Assembly: GCF_003054285.1 (NCBI RefSeq)
Contig: NZ_QBKS01000001.1
Span: forward strand, 620,001 to 684,000
Length of the DNA: 64,000 bases
From: Litoreibacter ponti
Lineage (GTDB): Bacteria; Pseudomonadota; Alphaproteobacteria; Rhodobacterales; Rhodobacteraceae
Direction of reading: 5' to 3'
The notes beneath the pieces were generated by a model. That model saw only the letters and a program-made list of their open reading frames with translations. It did not search any database and was not told the origin of the DNA. Both the position numbers and the translations under genes were made by a program. Of the stretch, positions 40,807 to 49,551 are shown in pieces. Position 1 is the stretch's first letter. Each line of letters starts with the position of its first letter.

Positions 40807-41568
40807 TTATTCGTGTTGCGATATGACCCCGCGCAACGCCCCGCTGAACACCGCCACATCGGAAGCAACCGCGATCATCCGCGCGCCCATCGCCTCGTAG
40901 TGGCGCGCGCGGTCGGGGTCGAAGGTCAGCGCGCCTGCGATCTTGCCCGACGCGGAAATGGTCTGCAGCGCAGTGTCGATGGCAGCCTGCACCTCCGGGT
41001 GGTCAAGGTCGTGCAGATACCCCATGGAGGCCGCCAGGTCCGCCGGACCAATGAACACCCCATCGACCCCGTCCACTGCGCAGATCGCTTCGAGGTTCTT
41101 CAGCGCGGTCGCGCTTTCGGCCTGCACCATCAAGCACACACGGTCATTGGCCGTCTGCAAATAGTCTGGCTCCGCATTGTAGCCCGACGCGCGCACGATA
41201 GAGGCCCCGATCCCGCGGGTACCGGTCGGAAACGCCTTTGACGGGTAGCACATCGCATTTGCCATCGCGCGCGCCTGCTCCGCCGTGTCGATCATCGGCA
41301 CGACGACCGTTTGAAGGCCCAGATCAAGCACCTGCTTGATCATCCAGTCACGGTCTTTCGGGATGCGCACGCAGACATCCGGGCCAAGAACCCGGGCCTG
41401 CGCTGCAATGGCGGCGATATCGAAAGGTCCGTGTTCGCCGTCGATCAGACACCAGTCGAACCCGGCGGTCGCCGCGATCTCTGCCGCCGCGACAGAGCCG
41501 AGGCCCAGCCAACAGCCTTTCCGTGTCTCGCCGCGCTGCAGGGCCGTTTTCAGATCAGGTCTCGTCAT
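40807..41568 (-). CDS. HpcH/HpaI-family aldolase
   Basis: This 253-residue class II aldolase has the TIM-barrel segments WCLIDGEHGPFD (residues 38-49), VRIPKDRDWM, VPMIDTAEQAR, MVQAESATALKNLEAI with the metal-binding Glu, and VFIGPADLAASMG with the metal Asp. Relatives cleave or form 4-hydroxy-2-oxo acids. I start at 41568, where GGAG lies at the right distance. The very long ORF in this frame runs upstream into the TRAP gene and is not real. It points away from the TRAP transporter, 267 bases apart, and may use an imported hydroxy acid. Confidence 0.88.
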   Translation of the reverse strand: MTRPDLKTALQRGETRKGCWLGLGSVAAAEIAATAGFDWCLIDGEHGPFDIAAIAAQARVLGPDVCVRIPKDRDWMIKQVLDLGLQTVVVPMIDTAEQARAMANAMCYPSKAFPTGTRGIGASIVRASGYNAEPDYLQTANDRVCLMVQAESATALKNLEAICAVDGVDGVFIGPADLAASMGYLHDLDHPEVQAAIDTALQTISASGKIAGALTFDPDRARHYEAMGARMIAVASDVAVFSGALRGVISQHE

Positions 41569-41835
41569 TTCAAAGGCTCCGCGCTCGCTCATGGTCTTTT
41601 GGCTTATGGGGGCAGCCTCGTGAGCATGTCCAGCGGCAAGGATTCGCGGCCCCTGGCGCGGAACTGTGCGAAAACCCGCACGAACCAAGCCCCAAGGCGC
41701 ATAAGGAAAGCGATGCTTATTACGATAAATCAACGCATTACGGGATGTTGCCCGCAAGCTGCTTGCACCCCCTCCCGCGGCCCCTAACATGGCAATCCAT
41801 AACGCCGGCACACCGGCCACTCTGGGAGGAATGAC

Positions 41836-42849
41836 ATGAATAAACTGCTGAAAACCACCGCCGTCGCGGCGCTGACCTTCGCCTTCGTGGGCGAGGCCGC
41901 GGCCACCGAATGGAACGTCTCTGTCTGGGGCAAGCGCCGCGCCTTCACCGAGCACATCGAAAAGCTGGCCGAGCTGGTGTCCGAGAAGACCGGCGGCGAG
42001 TTCACCATGAACATCAGCTATGGCGGCCTGTCGAACAACCGCGAGAACCTCGATGGCATTTCCATCGGCGCGTTCGAGATGGCGCAGTTCTGCGCAGGCT
42101 ACCACCGCGACAAGAACCGTGTGGTTACCGTGCTGGAGCTGCCGTTCCTGGGCGTCGAGAATCTTGAGCAGGAAGTCGCGGTCTCGACCGCTGTCTACAA
42201 CCATCCCGCCGCCACCGAGGAGATGGCGCAGTGGAACGCCAAACTCCTGATGACCTCGCCCATGCCGCAATACAATCTCGTAGGCACCGGCGACCCGCGC
42301 GACACGCTTGCCAAGATGGAAGGCATGCGCGTGCGCGCCACCGGCGGGCTTGGCAAGGCATTCGAGGCCGTTGGCGCTGTGCCCACCTCCGTGACCGCGA
42401 CCGAGGCCTATCAGGCAATGGAGTCGGGCGTTGTGGACACCGTGGCCTTCGCACAGCACGCGCACCTCTCCTTTGGCACGATCAACCAAGCCGACTGGTG
42501 GACCGCCAACCTGAACCCCGGCACCGTGAACTGCCCCGTGGTCGTCAACATCGATGCCTATGAAAGCCTCAGCGATGCCGAGCGCGAGGCGCTCGACAGC
42601 TCCATCCCGGAAGCCCTCGATCACTACCTCGCCAACTACGGCGAGCTGCTGAAAAAGTGGGATTCCGTGCTGGAAGAGAAAGGCGTCCAGAAGGTCGAGA
42701 TCGATCCGGCCGTGATCGACGAGTTCCGCGCCAAGGCAGCTGACCCTGCGCGTGAGGCCTGGATCGCGGACATGGAAGCCCAAGGTCTGCCCGGCCAGGA
42801 GCTTTATGACCTGGTGGTCAAGACGCTGGCCGAAGCCAAGGGCAGCTAA
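41836..42849 (+). CDS. TRAP transporter substrate-binding protein (DctP family)
   Basis: This 337-residue periplasmic binding protein has a signal peptide (residues 1-23, ending AAA) and the DctP-family core. The latter includes LVGTGDPRDTLAKMEGMRVRATGG and the organic-acid-binding Arg in RVRATG near residue 164. It feeds the DctQM permease pair downstream. The substrate is probably a carboxylate, given the Arg, but its identity is open. A strong terminator-like hairpin separates it from dctQ, so the binding protein is made in excess. GGAGG precedes the start. Confidence 0.92.
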   Translation: MNKLLKTTAVAALTFAFVGEAAATEWNVSVWGKRRAFTEHIEKLAELVSEKTGGEFTMNISYGGLSNNRENLDGISIGAFEMAQFCAGYHRDKNRVVTVLELPFLGVENLEQEVAVSTAVYNHPAATEEMAQWNAKLLMTSPMPQYNLVGTGDPRDTLAKMEGMRVRATGGLGKAFEAVGAVPTSVTATEAYQAMESGVVDTVAFAQHAHLSFGTINQADWWTANLNPGTVNCPVVVNIDAYESLSDAEREALDSSIPEALDHYLANYGELLKKWDSVLEEKGVQKVEIDPAVIDEFRAKAADPAREAWIADMEAQGLPGQELYDLVVKTLAEAKGS

Positions 42850-42857
42850 GCCCTGAT

Positions 42858-42890
42858 GCGGCGCCCCTCCCCGGGCGCCGCTTTTCTTTT
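42858..42890 (+). terminator. Partial terminator between dctP and dctQ types
   Basis: GCGGCGCCC and GGGCGCCGC (nine base pairs) close a six-base loop, followed by TTTTCTTTT. By form it is a full Rho-independent terminator, yet it lies inside the operon. It would let only part of transcripts proceed to the permease genes. Confidence 0.85.
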
Positions 42891-42904
42891 GAGAGGATAA
42901 CACC

Positions 42905-43534
42905 ATGGCCGGTTCCGCCGCCGTGCTGGAGGATTCCAGCCTGCTCAGCAGGCTCGACCGCACGCTCATCCCGCTTGAGCGGCTGTTTGCGCTCGTATCA
43001 GGGCTTGCGGTCTTCTCGCTGATGTTTCTCGCCGCCTACTCGGTCTCGGGGCGCAAGTTCTTCAACGCGCCATTGTCGGGCTATGTCGATTACATCGAAG
43101 CCGCGATGCCGCTAATCGCATTCATGGGCGTCTCCTACGTGCAGCGGGAAGGTGGCCACATCCGCATGGATATCCTGATCGCCTCTCTCAAGGGCCGCGC
43201 GCTGTGGCTCTTCGAGCTGATCTCGGTGCTGCTTATCCTTGTGCTGATCCTCGCGCTGATCTGGGGCAGCTGGGCGCATTTCGACCGCTCCTTCGATATG
43301 AGCAAGCCGCTTTGGAGCCGTGACAGCTCGATCGACATTGGCTTGCCAATCTGGCCGTCGAAATTGCTGGTCCCCGTCGCCTTCTCGGTGCTGGCCTTGC
43401 GGCTGATGCTGCAGGCCTGGGGGTACGGGCGCGCGTTTCTCAAAGGGCTGGAAAACCCCGTTGCCGTGCCGCTGATCCTCTCCGTGGCCGAGCAGGCCCG
43501 GATCGAGGCCGAACAGCTGGAAGGGTCGGAGTGA
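42905..43534 (+). CDS. TRAP transporter small permease (DctQ family)
   Basis: This 209-residue membrane protein has four helices (about 32-52, 58-80, 96-118 and 154-176) and the DctQ pattern GVSYVQREGGHIRMDILI. It forms the membrane unit with the large subunit and links it to the binding protein. GAGAGGATAAC precedes the ATG after the hairpin. Its stop shares one base with the next start (TGATG), so translation is coupled. Confidence 0.92.
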   Translation: MAGSAAVLEDSSLLSRLDRTLIPLERLFALVSGLAVFSLMFLAAYSVSGRKFFNAPLSGYVDYIEAAMPLIAFMGVSYVQREGGHIRMDILIASLKGRALWLFELISVLLILVLILALIWGSWAHFDRSFDMSKPLWSRDSSIDIGLPIWPSKLLVPVAFSVLALRLMLQAWGYGRAFLKGLENPVAVPLILSVAEQARIEAEQLEGSE

Positions 43535-44931
43535 TGGATGAGATCACCATCGGCCTATGGGTCACCGGCGGCATGCTGGCAATGGTCGTGCTGGGCATGC
43601 GCGTGGCCTTCGCCGCCGCTATGGCGGGGTTCGTGGGGCTGGTCTGGCTGCGCTGGAACGGCTTCGACTACGCGCCCGACCGCTTCTACAAGGCGCTTGA
43701 GATCAGCGTTAAAGTGGCGGGACAGGTGCCCCATTCCAAGGTCTCGGCGCAGGCGCTGTCCCTGATCCCGACCTTCATCCTGATCGGCTACCTCGCCTAT
43801 TACGCCAAGCTGACCTCGGCGCTGTTCGAGGCTGCGAAACGCTGGATTGCATGGGTCCCGGGCGGGTTGGCGGTGTCGACCGTGTTTGCGACCGCGGGCT
43901 TTGCGGCCGTCTCGGGCGCCTCTGTCGCGACGGCGGCGGTCTTTGCGCGCATCGCGATCCCGGAGATGCTCAAGATCGGCTATAACAAGCAGTTTGCCGC
44001 GGGCGTCGTGGCCGCGGGGGGCACACTGGCCTCCCTGATCCCGCCATCGGCCATCTTGGTGATCTACGCCATCATCGTGGAGCAGGACGTGGGCAAGCTG
44101 CTGCTGGCGGGCTTCATCCCCGGCGCGTTCTCGGCACTGATCTATGCCGGGCTGATCATCTCCATCGCGCTGATCTTTAAGAACGTGGGCCCGCCAGTCT
44201 CCGGCTTCACTTGGCGCGAGCGGTTCGCCGCCCTGCCGCCTGCCCTGCCCATCGTGGCGGTGGTCGTGATCATCATCTTCTTCGTCTACAACCCTTTCGG
44301 CGACGCATGGGGCACCCCCACAGAGGGCGGTGCCGTGGGCGCGTTCATCGTGTTCCTGATGGCGCTTTACCGCGGCATGCGCTGGAAACAGCTCAAGGAA
44401 GCATTGATCGAGACCGCGAAACTGACAGTCATGATCTTCACCATCATCTGGGGCGTGCTGATCTATGTGCGGTTCCTGGGCTTTGCGGATTTGCCGGGGG
44501 CGTTTTCCGACTGGATCACCTCCTTGACCGTCTCACCGATGCTGATCCTCGTGTGCATCCTGTTGGCCTACGCCGTGCTTGGCATGTTCATGGATGCGAT
44601 TGGGATGCTCTTGCTGACGCTGCCTGTGGTCTACCCGGCGGTGATGGCGCTGAACGGTGGCGAGGCCGTGTCGGCCGCAGACAGCACATTCGGGATGTCC
44701 GGCCCGATGTGCGCGATCTGGTTCGGCATCCTTGTGGTGAAGATGGCGGAATTCTGTTTGATCACCCCGCCCATCGGGCTGAACTGCTTCGTGGTCGCAG
44801 GCGTGCGCGATGACCTGAGCGTGCAGGATGTCTTCAAGGGCGTGACCCCGTTCTTCATCGCGGACGGTCTGACCATCGCGCTGCTTGTGGCGTTTCCGGC
44901 CATCGTGCTGTGGCTGCCGTCGCTCGCGTGA
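43534..44931 (+). CDS. TRAP transporter large permease (DctM family)
   Basis: This 465-residue membrane protein has about 12 helices and typical DctM segments: FATAGFAAVSGASVATAAVFARIAIPEM, AAGGTLASLIPPSAILVIYAI and MFMDAIGMLLLTLPVVYP. DctM is the sodium-driven transport channel of TRAP systems. I start at the ATG at 43534, which is part of the TGATG overlap with the small permease; a GTG one codon upstream is the alternative. It is the last gene of the transporter set. Confidence 0.95.
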   Translation: MDEITIGLWVTGGMLAMVVLGMRVAFAAAMAGFVGLVWLRWNGFDYAPDRFYKALEISVKVAGQVPHSKVSAQALSLIPTFILIGYLAYYAKLTSALFEAAKRWIAWVPGGLAVSTVFATAGFAAVSGASVATAAVFARIAIPEMLKIGYNKQFAAGVVAAGGTLASLIPPSAILVIYAIIVEQDVGKLLLAGFIPGAFSALIYAGLIISIALIFKNVGPPVSGFTWRERFAALPPALPIVAVVVIIIFFVYNPFGDAWGTPTEGGAVGAFIVFLMALYRGMRWKQLKEALIETAKLTVMIFTIIWGVLIYVRFLGFADLPGAFSDWITSLTVSPMLILVCILLAYAVLGMFMDAIGMLLLTLPVVYPAVMALNGGEAVSAADSTFGMSGPMCAIWFGILVVKMAEFCLITPPIGLNCFVVAGVRDDLSVQDVFKGVTPFFIADGLTIALLVAFPAIVLWLPSLA

Positions 44932-45023
44932 GCGGCGGCGCACCCGTTTGAGTATTTTATCCAAATGGAGATAGGGCGAGGGCTCTTTCGACCCCGCATG
45001 AGCGCGTTAACCTTAATGCGGAC

Positions 45024-46115
45024 TTAAGGCGTGATTTCGTAGAGCGCACCGTCGGCGACGGAAAGGAACCAGATCGCACCGCTGGGGGCTTCGATCACGT
45101 CCCGAACGCGGCCCGTTTCGCGCGAACTCAGCCGCTCTTCCGCCATGCTGCGCCCGTCTAGCCGGGAGATCATGTCGAACTTCAACGACCCCACGAAGAT
45201 ATCCCCTTTCCATTCCGGCCACAGCTTGCCGGAATAGATCATCATGCCTGACGGAGCGATAGACGGGTCCCAATAGTGCTCGGGCTGCTCCATCCCGCGC
45301 TTCGAGGTGCCCTCGCCGATCTTCGCCCCGGAATAATGCCGCCCGTAGCTGATCACCGGCCAGCCGTAATTCGCGCCCGGCGTGATCTTGTTCACTTCGT
45401 CTCCGCCTTGCGCGCCATGCTCCGCAACCCACAGATTGCCTTGCAGATCAAGCGCCGCGCCTTGAGGGTTGCGGTGGCCGTAGGAGTAGATCTCCGGCTC
45501 CGTGCCGGGCTGACCCACAAACGGATTGTTGGGCGGCGTGATCCCGGTCTTGCGCACCCGGATCACCGCACCGTTGTGGTTGCGGCGGTCCTGAGCAGAC
45601 GGGCGATCGCCCCGGTCGCCAAGCGTCAGGAAGATCGTGCCATCGCGCGCCTCGACGATGCGCGAGCCGAAATGGCGTCCGCCGGAGAACCCGCGTGCGG
45701 CCTGAAAGATGCGCTTGAAGCCTTCAAGCTGCGTGCCATCTGCAGACAAACGCCCAACGCCAAGCGCCGTGCCGTAGGAATTTCCGTCGCGATTGGAGTA
45801 GCTGAGATAGACCAGGCGCGTGGTGGCAAAGTCGCGCGGGATCATCACGTCAAGCAGCCCGCCCTGCCCGCGCGCAACAACCTTTGGCACGCCGCGCACG
45901 AACGTTCGGCGGCCATCGGCGTGCAGGTGGATCAGCTCACCGCCGCGCTCGGTCACGAGGATGCCACCGTCCGGTACGGCCTCTACGCCCCAAGGCTGGT
46001 CGAACCCGTCAGCGACCCTGGTGACGGTCAACTTTCCCGCGCTGCTGTCGAGCGCGTGCACCGGCAACGCGGCTGCGGCAAAAAGGGCGGAAAACAGAAC
46101 GGATTTCAGGGACAT
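45024..46115 (-). CDS. Soluble aldose/PQQ-type sugar dehydrogenase (glucose/sorbosone dehydrogenase family)
   Basis: This 363-residue six-bladed beta-propeller protein has a signal peptide (residues 1-22) and family motifs GFDQPWGVEAVPDGGILVTERGG, SGGRHFGSRI, RNHNGAVIRV, GHRNPQGAALD and WVAEHGAQGGDEVN. In the YliI/Asd family these form the PQQ and calcium site, and aldoses are oxidised in the periplasm. The start at 46115 is preceded by GGAGG; the ATG four codons upstream overlaps it. PQQ synthesis genes are not in the window. Confidence 0.9.
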   Translation of the reverse strand: MSLKSVLFSALFAAAALPVHALDSSAGKLTVTRVADGFDQPWGVEAVPDGGILVTERGGELIHLHADGRRTFVRGVPKVVARGQGGLLDVMIPRDFATTRLVYLSYSNRDGNSYGTALGVGRLSADGTQLEGFKRIFQAARGFSGGRHFGSRIVEARDGTIFLTLGDRGDRPSAQDRRNHNGAVIRVRKTGITPPNNPFVGQPGTEPEIYSYGHRNPQGAALDLQGNLWVAEHGAQGGDEVNKITPGANYGWPVISYGRHYSGAKIGEGTSKRGMEQPEHYWDPSIAPSGMMIYSGKLWPEWKGDIFVGSLKFDMISRLDGRSMAEERLSSRETGRVRDVIEAPSGAIWFLSVADGALYEITP

Positions 46116-46303
46116 GGGGGCCTCCATTTGGTCTGTACGGGAAGATAACCCGATCGATGCCGGGTTCCATGAGCGCTGACCGGATCGTGATAGGAAAACC
46201 GCACATCAGGGGAGCAAGGTAAGCGTCTCGCACCCCTTCCCTTTTCGGGAATCGCTGCGTAACCTTCCCGGCACAAAAATATTGATCAGGGAGATCACTC
46301 AAA

Positions 46304-47500
46304 ATGAACAAGCTGCTACTCGCAACCTCTGCCGTGGCGATGATGTCGGGGGCCGCGCTGGCCGATGGCCACGCCAAGGAAGTCAAGATCGGCGTCATTC
46401 TGGGCTTCACCGGCCCGATTGAATCGCTGACCCCGCACATGGGCAACGCCGCCGAACTGGCCATGAAAGAAGTGACCGACAGCGGCCTGCTGCTGGACGG
46501 TGCAAAAGTGACGTCCGTGCGCGGTGACAGCACCTGCGTGGACGCAGGCGCCGCGACCGCCGTGGCCGAGCGCCAGATCACCGGCGACGGCGTCAAGGGT
46601 ATCGTGGGCGCCGACTGCTCCGGCGTGACCGGCGCGATCCTGTCGAACGTCGCCGTGGCCAACGGTGTGGTGATGGTATCGCCGTCCGCGACCTCCCCCG
46701 CCCTGTCGACCGCCGAAGATGACGGCCTGTTCTTCCGCACCGCACCGTCCGACGCGCGCCAAGGCGTCGTCATGACCGAAGTGCTGATGGAAGCCGACAT
46801 CAAAGAAGTCGCGCTGACCTATACCAACAACGACTACGGCAAGGGTCTGGCCGACAGCTTCCAGGCTGCGTACGAGGCAGCCGGTGGCACGGTCACCATC
46901 TCTGCCGCGCATGAGGACGGCAAGGCCGACTACTCCGCTGAAGTCGGCGCACTGGCCTCGGCCGGTGGCGATCGTCTTGTCGTGGCGGGCTACGTGGATC
47001 AGGGTGGCTCCGGCATCGTGCGCGCAGCGCTGGATTCCGGTGCGTTCGACACGTTCCACTTCCCCGACGGCATGATCTCGGCCAAGCTGGTCGAGAATTT
47101 CGGCGCAGAGATCGACGGCTCTTCGGGCCAACACCCCTCGCCGTCCGATGAGCTGTCCAAGCTCTTCACCGAGATTGCCGCTGACAGCGTCGAGCAGCCG
47201 ACGTCGCCCTTCGCGCCAGAAAGCTATGACGCCGCGGCGCTGATCATGCTGGCTATGCAGGCCGCAGGCTCCATGGAGCCGGGCGACTACAAGGACAAGG
47301 TAATGGAAGTCGCCAACGCCCCCGGCGAGAAGATCTCTGCCGGTGAGCTGGCCAAGGGCCTGCAGATCCTCAAGGATGGCGGCGACATCGACTATGTCGG
47401 CGCGACCGATGTGGAATTGATCGGGCCCGGCGAAGCCGCAGGCAACTACCGCGTTGTGGGCTTCGAGGGTGGCGAAGAGGTCACCGCGGGCCGCAAGTAA
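46304..47500 (+). CDS. Branched-chain-type ABC substrate-binding protein
   Basis: This 398-residue periplasmic binding protein has a signal peptide (residues 1-21, ending ALA) and the LivK/Peripla_BP_6 fold start VKIGVILGFTGPIESLTPHMGN. It continues with CSGVTGAILSNVAVANGV and NNDYGKGLADSFQAAYEAAGG. It is the first gene of the livKGFHM-type set that follows. The ligand may be an amino acid, an amide or urea-related compound; sequence alone does not say. A terminator-like hairpin lies after its stop. Confidence 0.9.
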   Translation: MNKLLLATSAVAMMSGAALADGHAKEVKIGVILGFTGPIESLTPHMGNAAELAMKEVTDSGLLLDGAKVTSVRGDSTCVDAGAATAVAERQITGDGVKGIVGADCSGVTGAILSNVAVANGVVMVSPSATSPALSTAEDDGLFFRTAPSDARQGVVMTEVLMEADIKEVALTYTNNDYGKGLADSFQAAYEAAGGTVTISAAHEDGKADYSAEVGALASAGGDRLVVAGYVDQGGSGIVRAALDSGAFDTFHFPDGMISAKLVENFGAEIDGSSGQHPSPSDELSKLFTEIAADSVEQPTSPFAPESYDAAALIMLAMQAAGSMEPGDYKDKVMEVANAPGEKISAGELAKGLQILKDGGDIDYVGATDVELIGPGEAAGNYRVVGFEGGEEVTAGRK

Positions 47501-47525
47501 GCCTGAACTATTGACGACACGAGGC

Positions 47526-47551
47526 AGCCCGGAGAAATCCGGGCTGTTTTG
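47526..47551 (+). terminator. Attenuator hairpin after the liv-type binding protein
   Basis: AGCCCGG and CCGGGCT (seven base pairs, six-base loop) are followed by GTTTTG. It lies between the binding protein and the first ATPase gene and should lower transcription of the membrane parts relative to the binding protein. Confidence 0.6.
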
Positions 47552-47572
47552 CGACCTGGGGAGACGCAAACC

Positions 47573-48355
47573 ATGATCGTCGTTGAAGACCTTCACAAAC
47601 ATTTCGGCGGCTTCCACGCGGTCGACGGGGCCAGCCTGGAGATCCAGCAAGGCACGATCACCGGCTTGATCGGCCCGAATGGTGCGGGAAAAACAACCCT
47701 TTTCAATGTGATCGCGGGCGTTCTTCAACCGACCTCTGGTCGTGTGACCATGGCGGGCGAGGACATTACCGGCCTGCCGCCGCACACGCTATTCTCGAAA
47801 GGGCTGTTGCGCACGTTCCAGATCGCGCACGAATTCTCCTCCATGACCCTGCGCGAGAACCTGATGATGGTCCCCGGTGGCCAGTCGGGGGAGACTCTGT
47901 GGAACACGTGGTTCGGGCGCAAGCGGATCGCCGACGAGGAACGCGCGCTGGCGGCCAAGGCTGACGAAGTGCTGGAGTTTCTGACCATCGACCACATCTC
48001 GGACGAGCGCGCGGGCAATATCTCTGGCGGGCAGAAGAAGCTGCTGGAGCTGGGGCGCACAATGATGGTGGACGCCAAGATCGTCTTCCTCGACGAGGTC
48101 GGCGCCGGCGTGAACCGCACGTTGCTCAACACCATCGGCGACGCAATCATCCGTCTGAACCAGGAACGCGGATATACCTTCGTCGTGATCGAGCATGACA
48201 TGGACTTCATCGGCAGGCTTTGCGACCCGGTGATCTGTATGGCCGAGGGCAAGGTTCTGGCCGAGGGCACTCTGGACGAGATCAAGGCCAATGAGCAAGT
48301 GATCGAGGCCTATCTGGGCACGGGCCTGAAGAACAAAGCAAAGGTAGGGGCATGA
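47573..48355 (+). CDS. Branched-chain-type ABC transporter ATP-binding protein (LivG type)
   Basis: This 260-residue ATPase has Walker A GPNGAGKTTLFN (residues 38-49), the ABC signature NISGGQKKLLELGRTM and Walker B KIVFLDEVGAGVN, followed by VIEHDMDFI. The Ser-Gly-Gly-Gln signature and the VGAGVN switch from the common EPxAG are normal for this branch. I start at 47573 after GGGGAG; an upstream TTG is less likely. Its stop overlaps the second ATPase start (ATGA). Confidence 0.93.
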   Translation: MIVVEDLHKHFGGFHAVDGASLEIQQGTITGLIGPNGAGKTTLFNVIAGVLQPTSGRVTMAGEDITGLPPHTLFSKGLLRTFQIAHEFSSMTLRENLMMVPGGQSGETLWNTWFGRKRIADEERALAAKADEVLEFLTIDHISDERAGNISGGQKKLLELGRTMMVDAKIVFLDEVGAGVNRTLLNTIGDAIIRLNQERGYTFVVIEHDMDFIGRLCDPVICMAEGKVLAEGTLDEIKANEQVIEAYLGTGLKNKAKVGA

Positions 48356-49188
48356 GCGACGACGCATATAGCGGCCGCGGCAACAAGGATGTCTCGCTTG
48401 GCAAGAACCCCAAGACGCCCGTGGGCGGCAGCATCGAGACGCAAAAGACAAAAAACGCACCGACGAAAGGTGCACCGGGCGAGCCCTACCTGATCGGGGA
48501 TGCGATGTCGGGGGGCTACGGCTCCGGTCCCGATATCCTTCATGACTGCACAATTGCGGTGAACGAGGGCGAGATCGCCGTGATCGTCGGCCCCAATGGC
48601 GCGGGCAAGTCGACCGCGATGAAGGCCGTCTTCGGGATGCTCGACGTGCGCAAGGGCGCGGTGCGGCTGAATGGCGAGGATATCACCGCGCTGACCCCGC
48701 AGGCGCGGGTCGCCAAGGGCATGGCCTTTGTGCCCCAGACCTCCAACATTTTCACGTCCATGACGGTGGAAGAGAACCTCGAGATGGGCGCGTTCCTGCG
48801 CCGCGATGACATCCAAAAAACCATTGATCAGGTCTACGAGCTGTTCCCCATCCTGCGCTCAAAGCGGCTGCAGGCGGCGGGTGAGCTATCGGGTGGCCAG
48901 CGCCAGCAGGTCGCTGTGGGGCGCGCGCTGATGACACAACCCAAGGTGCTGATGCTTGACGAGCCCACCGCGGGCGTCTCGCCCATCGTGATGGACGAGC
49001 TGTTCGACCGGATCATCGAGGTGGCCAAGACCGGTATTTCCATCCTGATGGTCGAACAGAACGCCCGCCAAGCCCTTGAGATTGCGGATAAAGGCTATGT
49101 CTTGGTGCAGGGGCGCAATCGCTTCACCGACACGGGGCAGGCTTTGCTGGCCGATCCCGAAGTCCGCAAATCCTTCCTGGGAGGATAA
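48352..49188 (+). CDS. Branched-chain-type ABC transporter ATP-binding protein (LivF type)
   Basis: This 278-residue ATPase has an unusual N-terminal extension of about 45 polar residues (Lys, Thr, Gly-rich) before the ABC domain. It has Walker A GPNGAGKSTAM (about 82-92), the signature ELSGGQRQQVAVGRALM, Walker B VLMLDEPTAGVSP and MVEQNARQAL. The extension looks disordered and is not typical of LivF. It forms the ATPase pair with the preceding product. Confidence 0.92.
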   Translation: MSDDAYSGRGNKDVSLGKNPKTPVGGSIETQKTKNAPTKGAPGEPYLIGDAMSGGYGSGPDILHDCTIAVNEGEIAVIVGPNGAGKSTAMKAVFGMLDVRKGAVRLNGEDITALTPQARVAKGMAFVPQTSNIFTSMTVEENLEMGAFLRRDDIQKTIDQVYELFPILRSKRLQAAGELSGGQRQQVAVGRALMTQPKVLMLDEPTAGVSPIVMDELFDRIIEVAKTGISILMVEQNARQALEIADKGYVLVQGRNRFTDTGQALLADPEVRKSFLGG

Positions 49189-49191
49189 GAG

Positions 49192-49551
49192 ATGAGAGCT
49201 CCAGTCTTGAAAATCTTCAAAGCGGCCGTGGTGGCCGCGTGTCTCGCCACGCCTGCATATGCAGTCAATTGCACCTTCACGACGGAATGCTTCGAGTCGG
49301 AGGCGTGTGCGGAAACTTCATACGAGATCGCCATTGAGCAAGACGGTGAGGCAACGAAGCTGGTGAGCGTGGCGGAAACAATTCCCGTCAGTCGCGGCGG
49401 CTCTGACAGCGCGCGGGTCTATGTCGGCGTCACCGATAGCGCCTTTCATCTGCTCAGCCGCAATGCCGATGGCAACGCTCGCTACACGACCCACATGTAT
49501 CAGGGACCGATGGTGGTGAGCTATCTGGGCACCTGCGAGGAGCCTTCGTGA
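49192..49551 (+). CDS. Small secreted protein inside the liv-type operon, function unknown
   Basis: This 119-residue protein starts three bases after the LivF-type stop and has AGGATAAG before its ATG. It has a signal peptide (residues 1-24, ending AYA). The mature region starts with a cysteine cluster, VNCTFTTECFESEACAE, and has a last Cys near the C-terminus, so two disulfides are possible. The rest is beta-rich. Its stop overlaps the LivH-type start as TGATG. That places it firmly in the transporter transcript. No family is recognised. Confidence 0.75.
   Translation: MRAPVLKIFKAAVVAACLATPAYAVNCTFTTECFESEACAETSYEIAIEQDGEATKLVSVAETIPVSRGGSDSARVYVGVTDSAFHLLSRNADGNARYTTHMYQGPMVVSYLGTCEEPS

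Noticed and set aside
41593..42969. Upstream extension of the aldolase frame to about 720 codons
   Set aside because: The added part is antisense to the TRAP binding protein. Aldolase homology and a ribosome site begin at 41568.
45013..45027. Full CtrA-type site TTAA-N7-TTAA
   Set aside because: It lies at the 3' ends of two convergent genes and touches the stop of the sugar dehydrogenase, not a promoter. A chance match from T- and A-rich stop regions is more likely.
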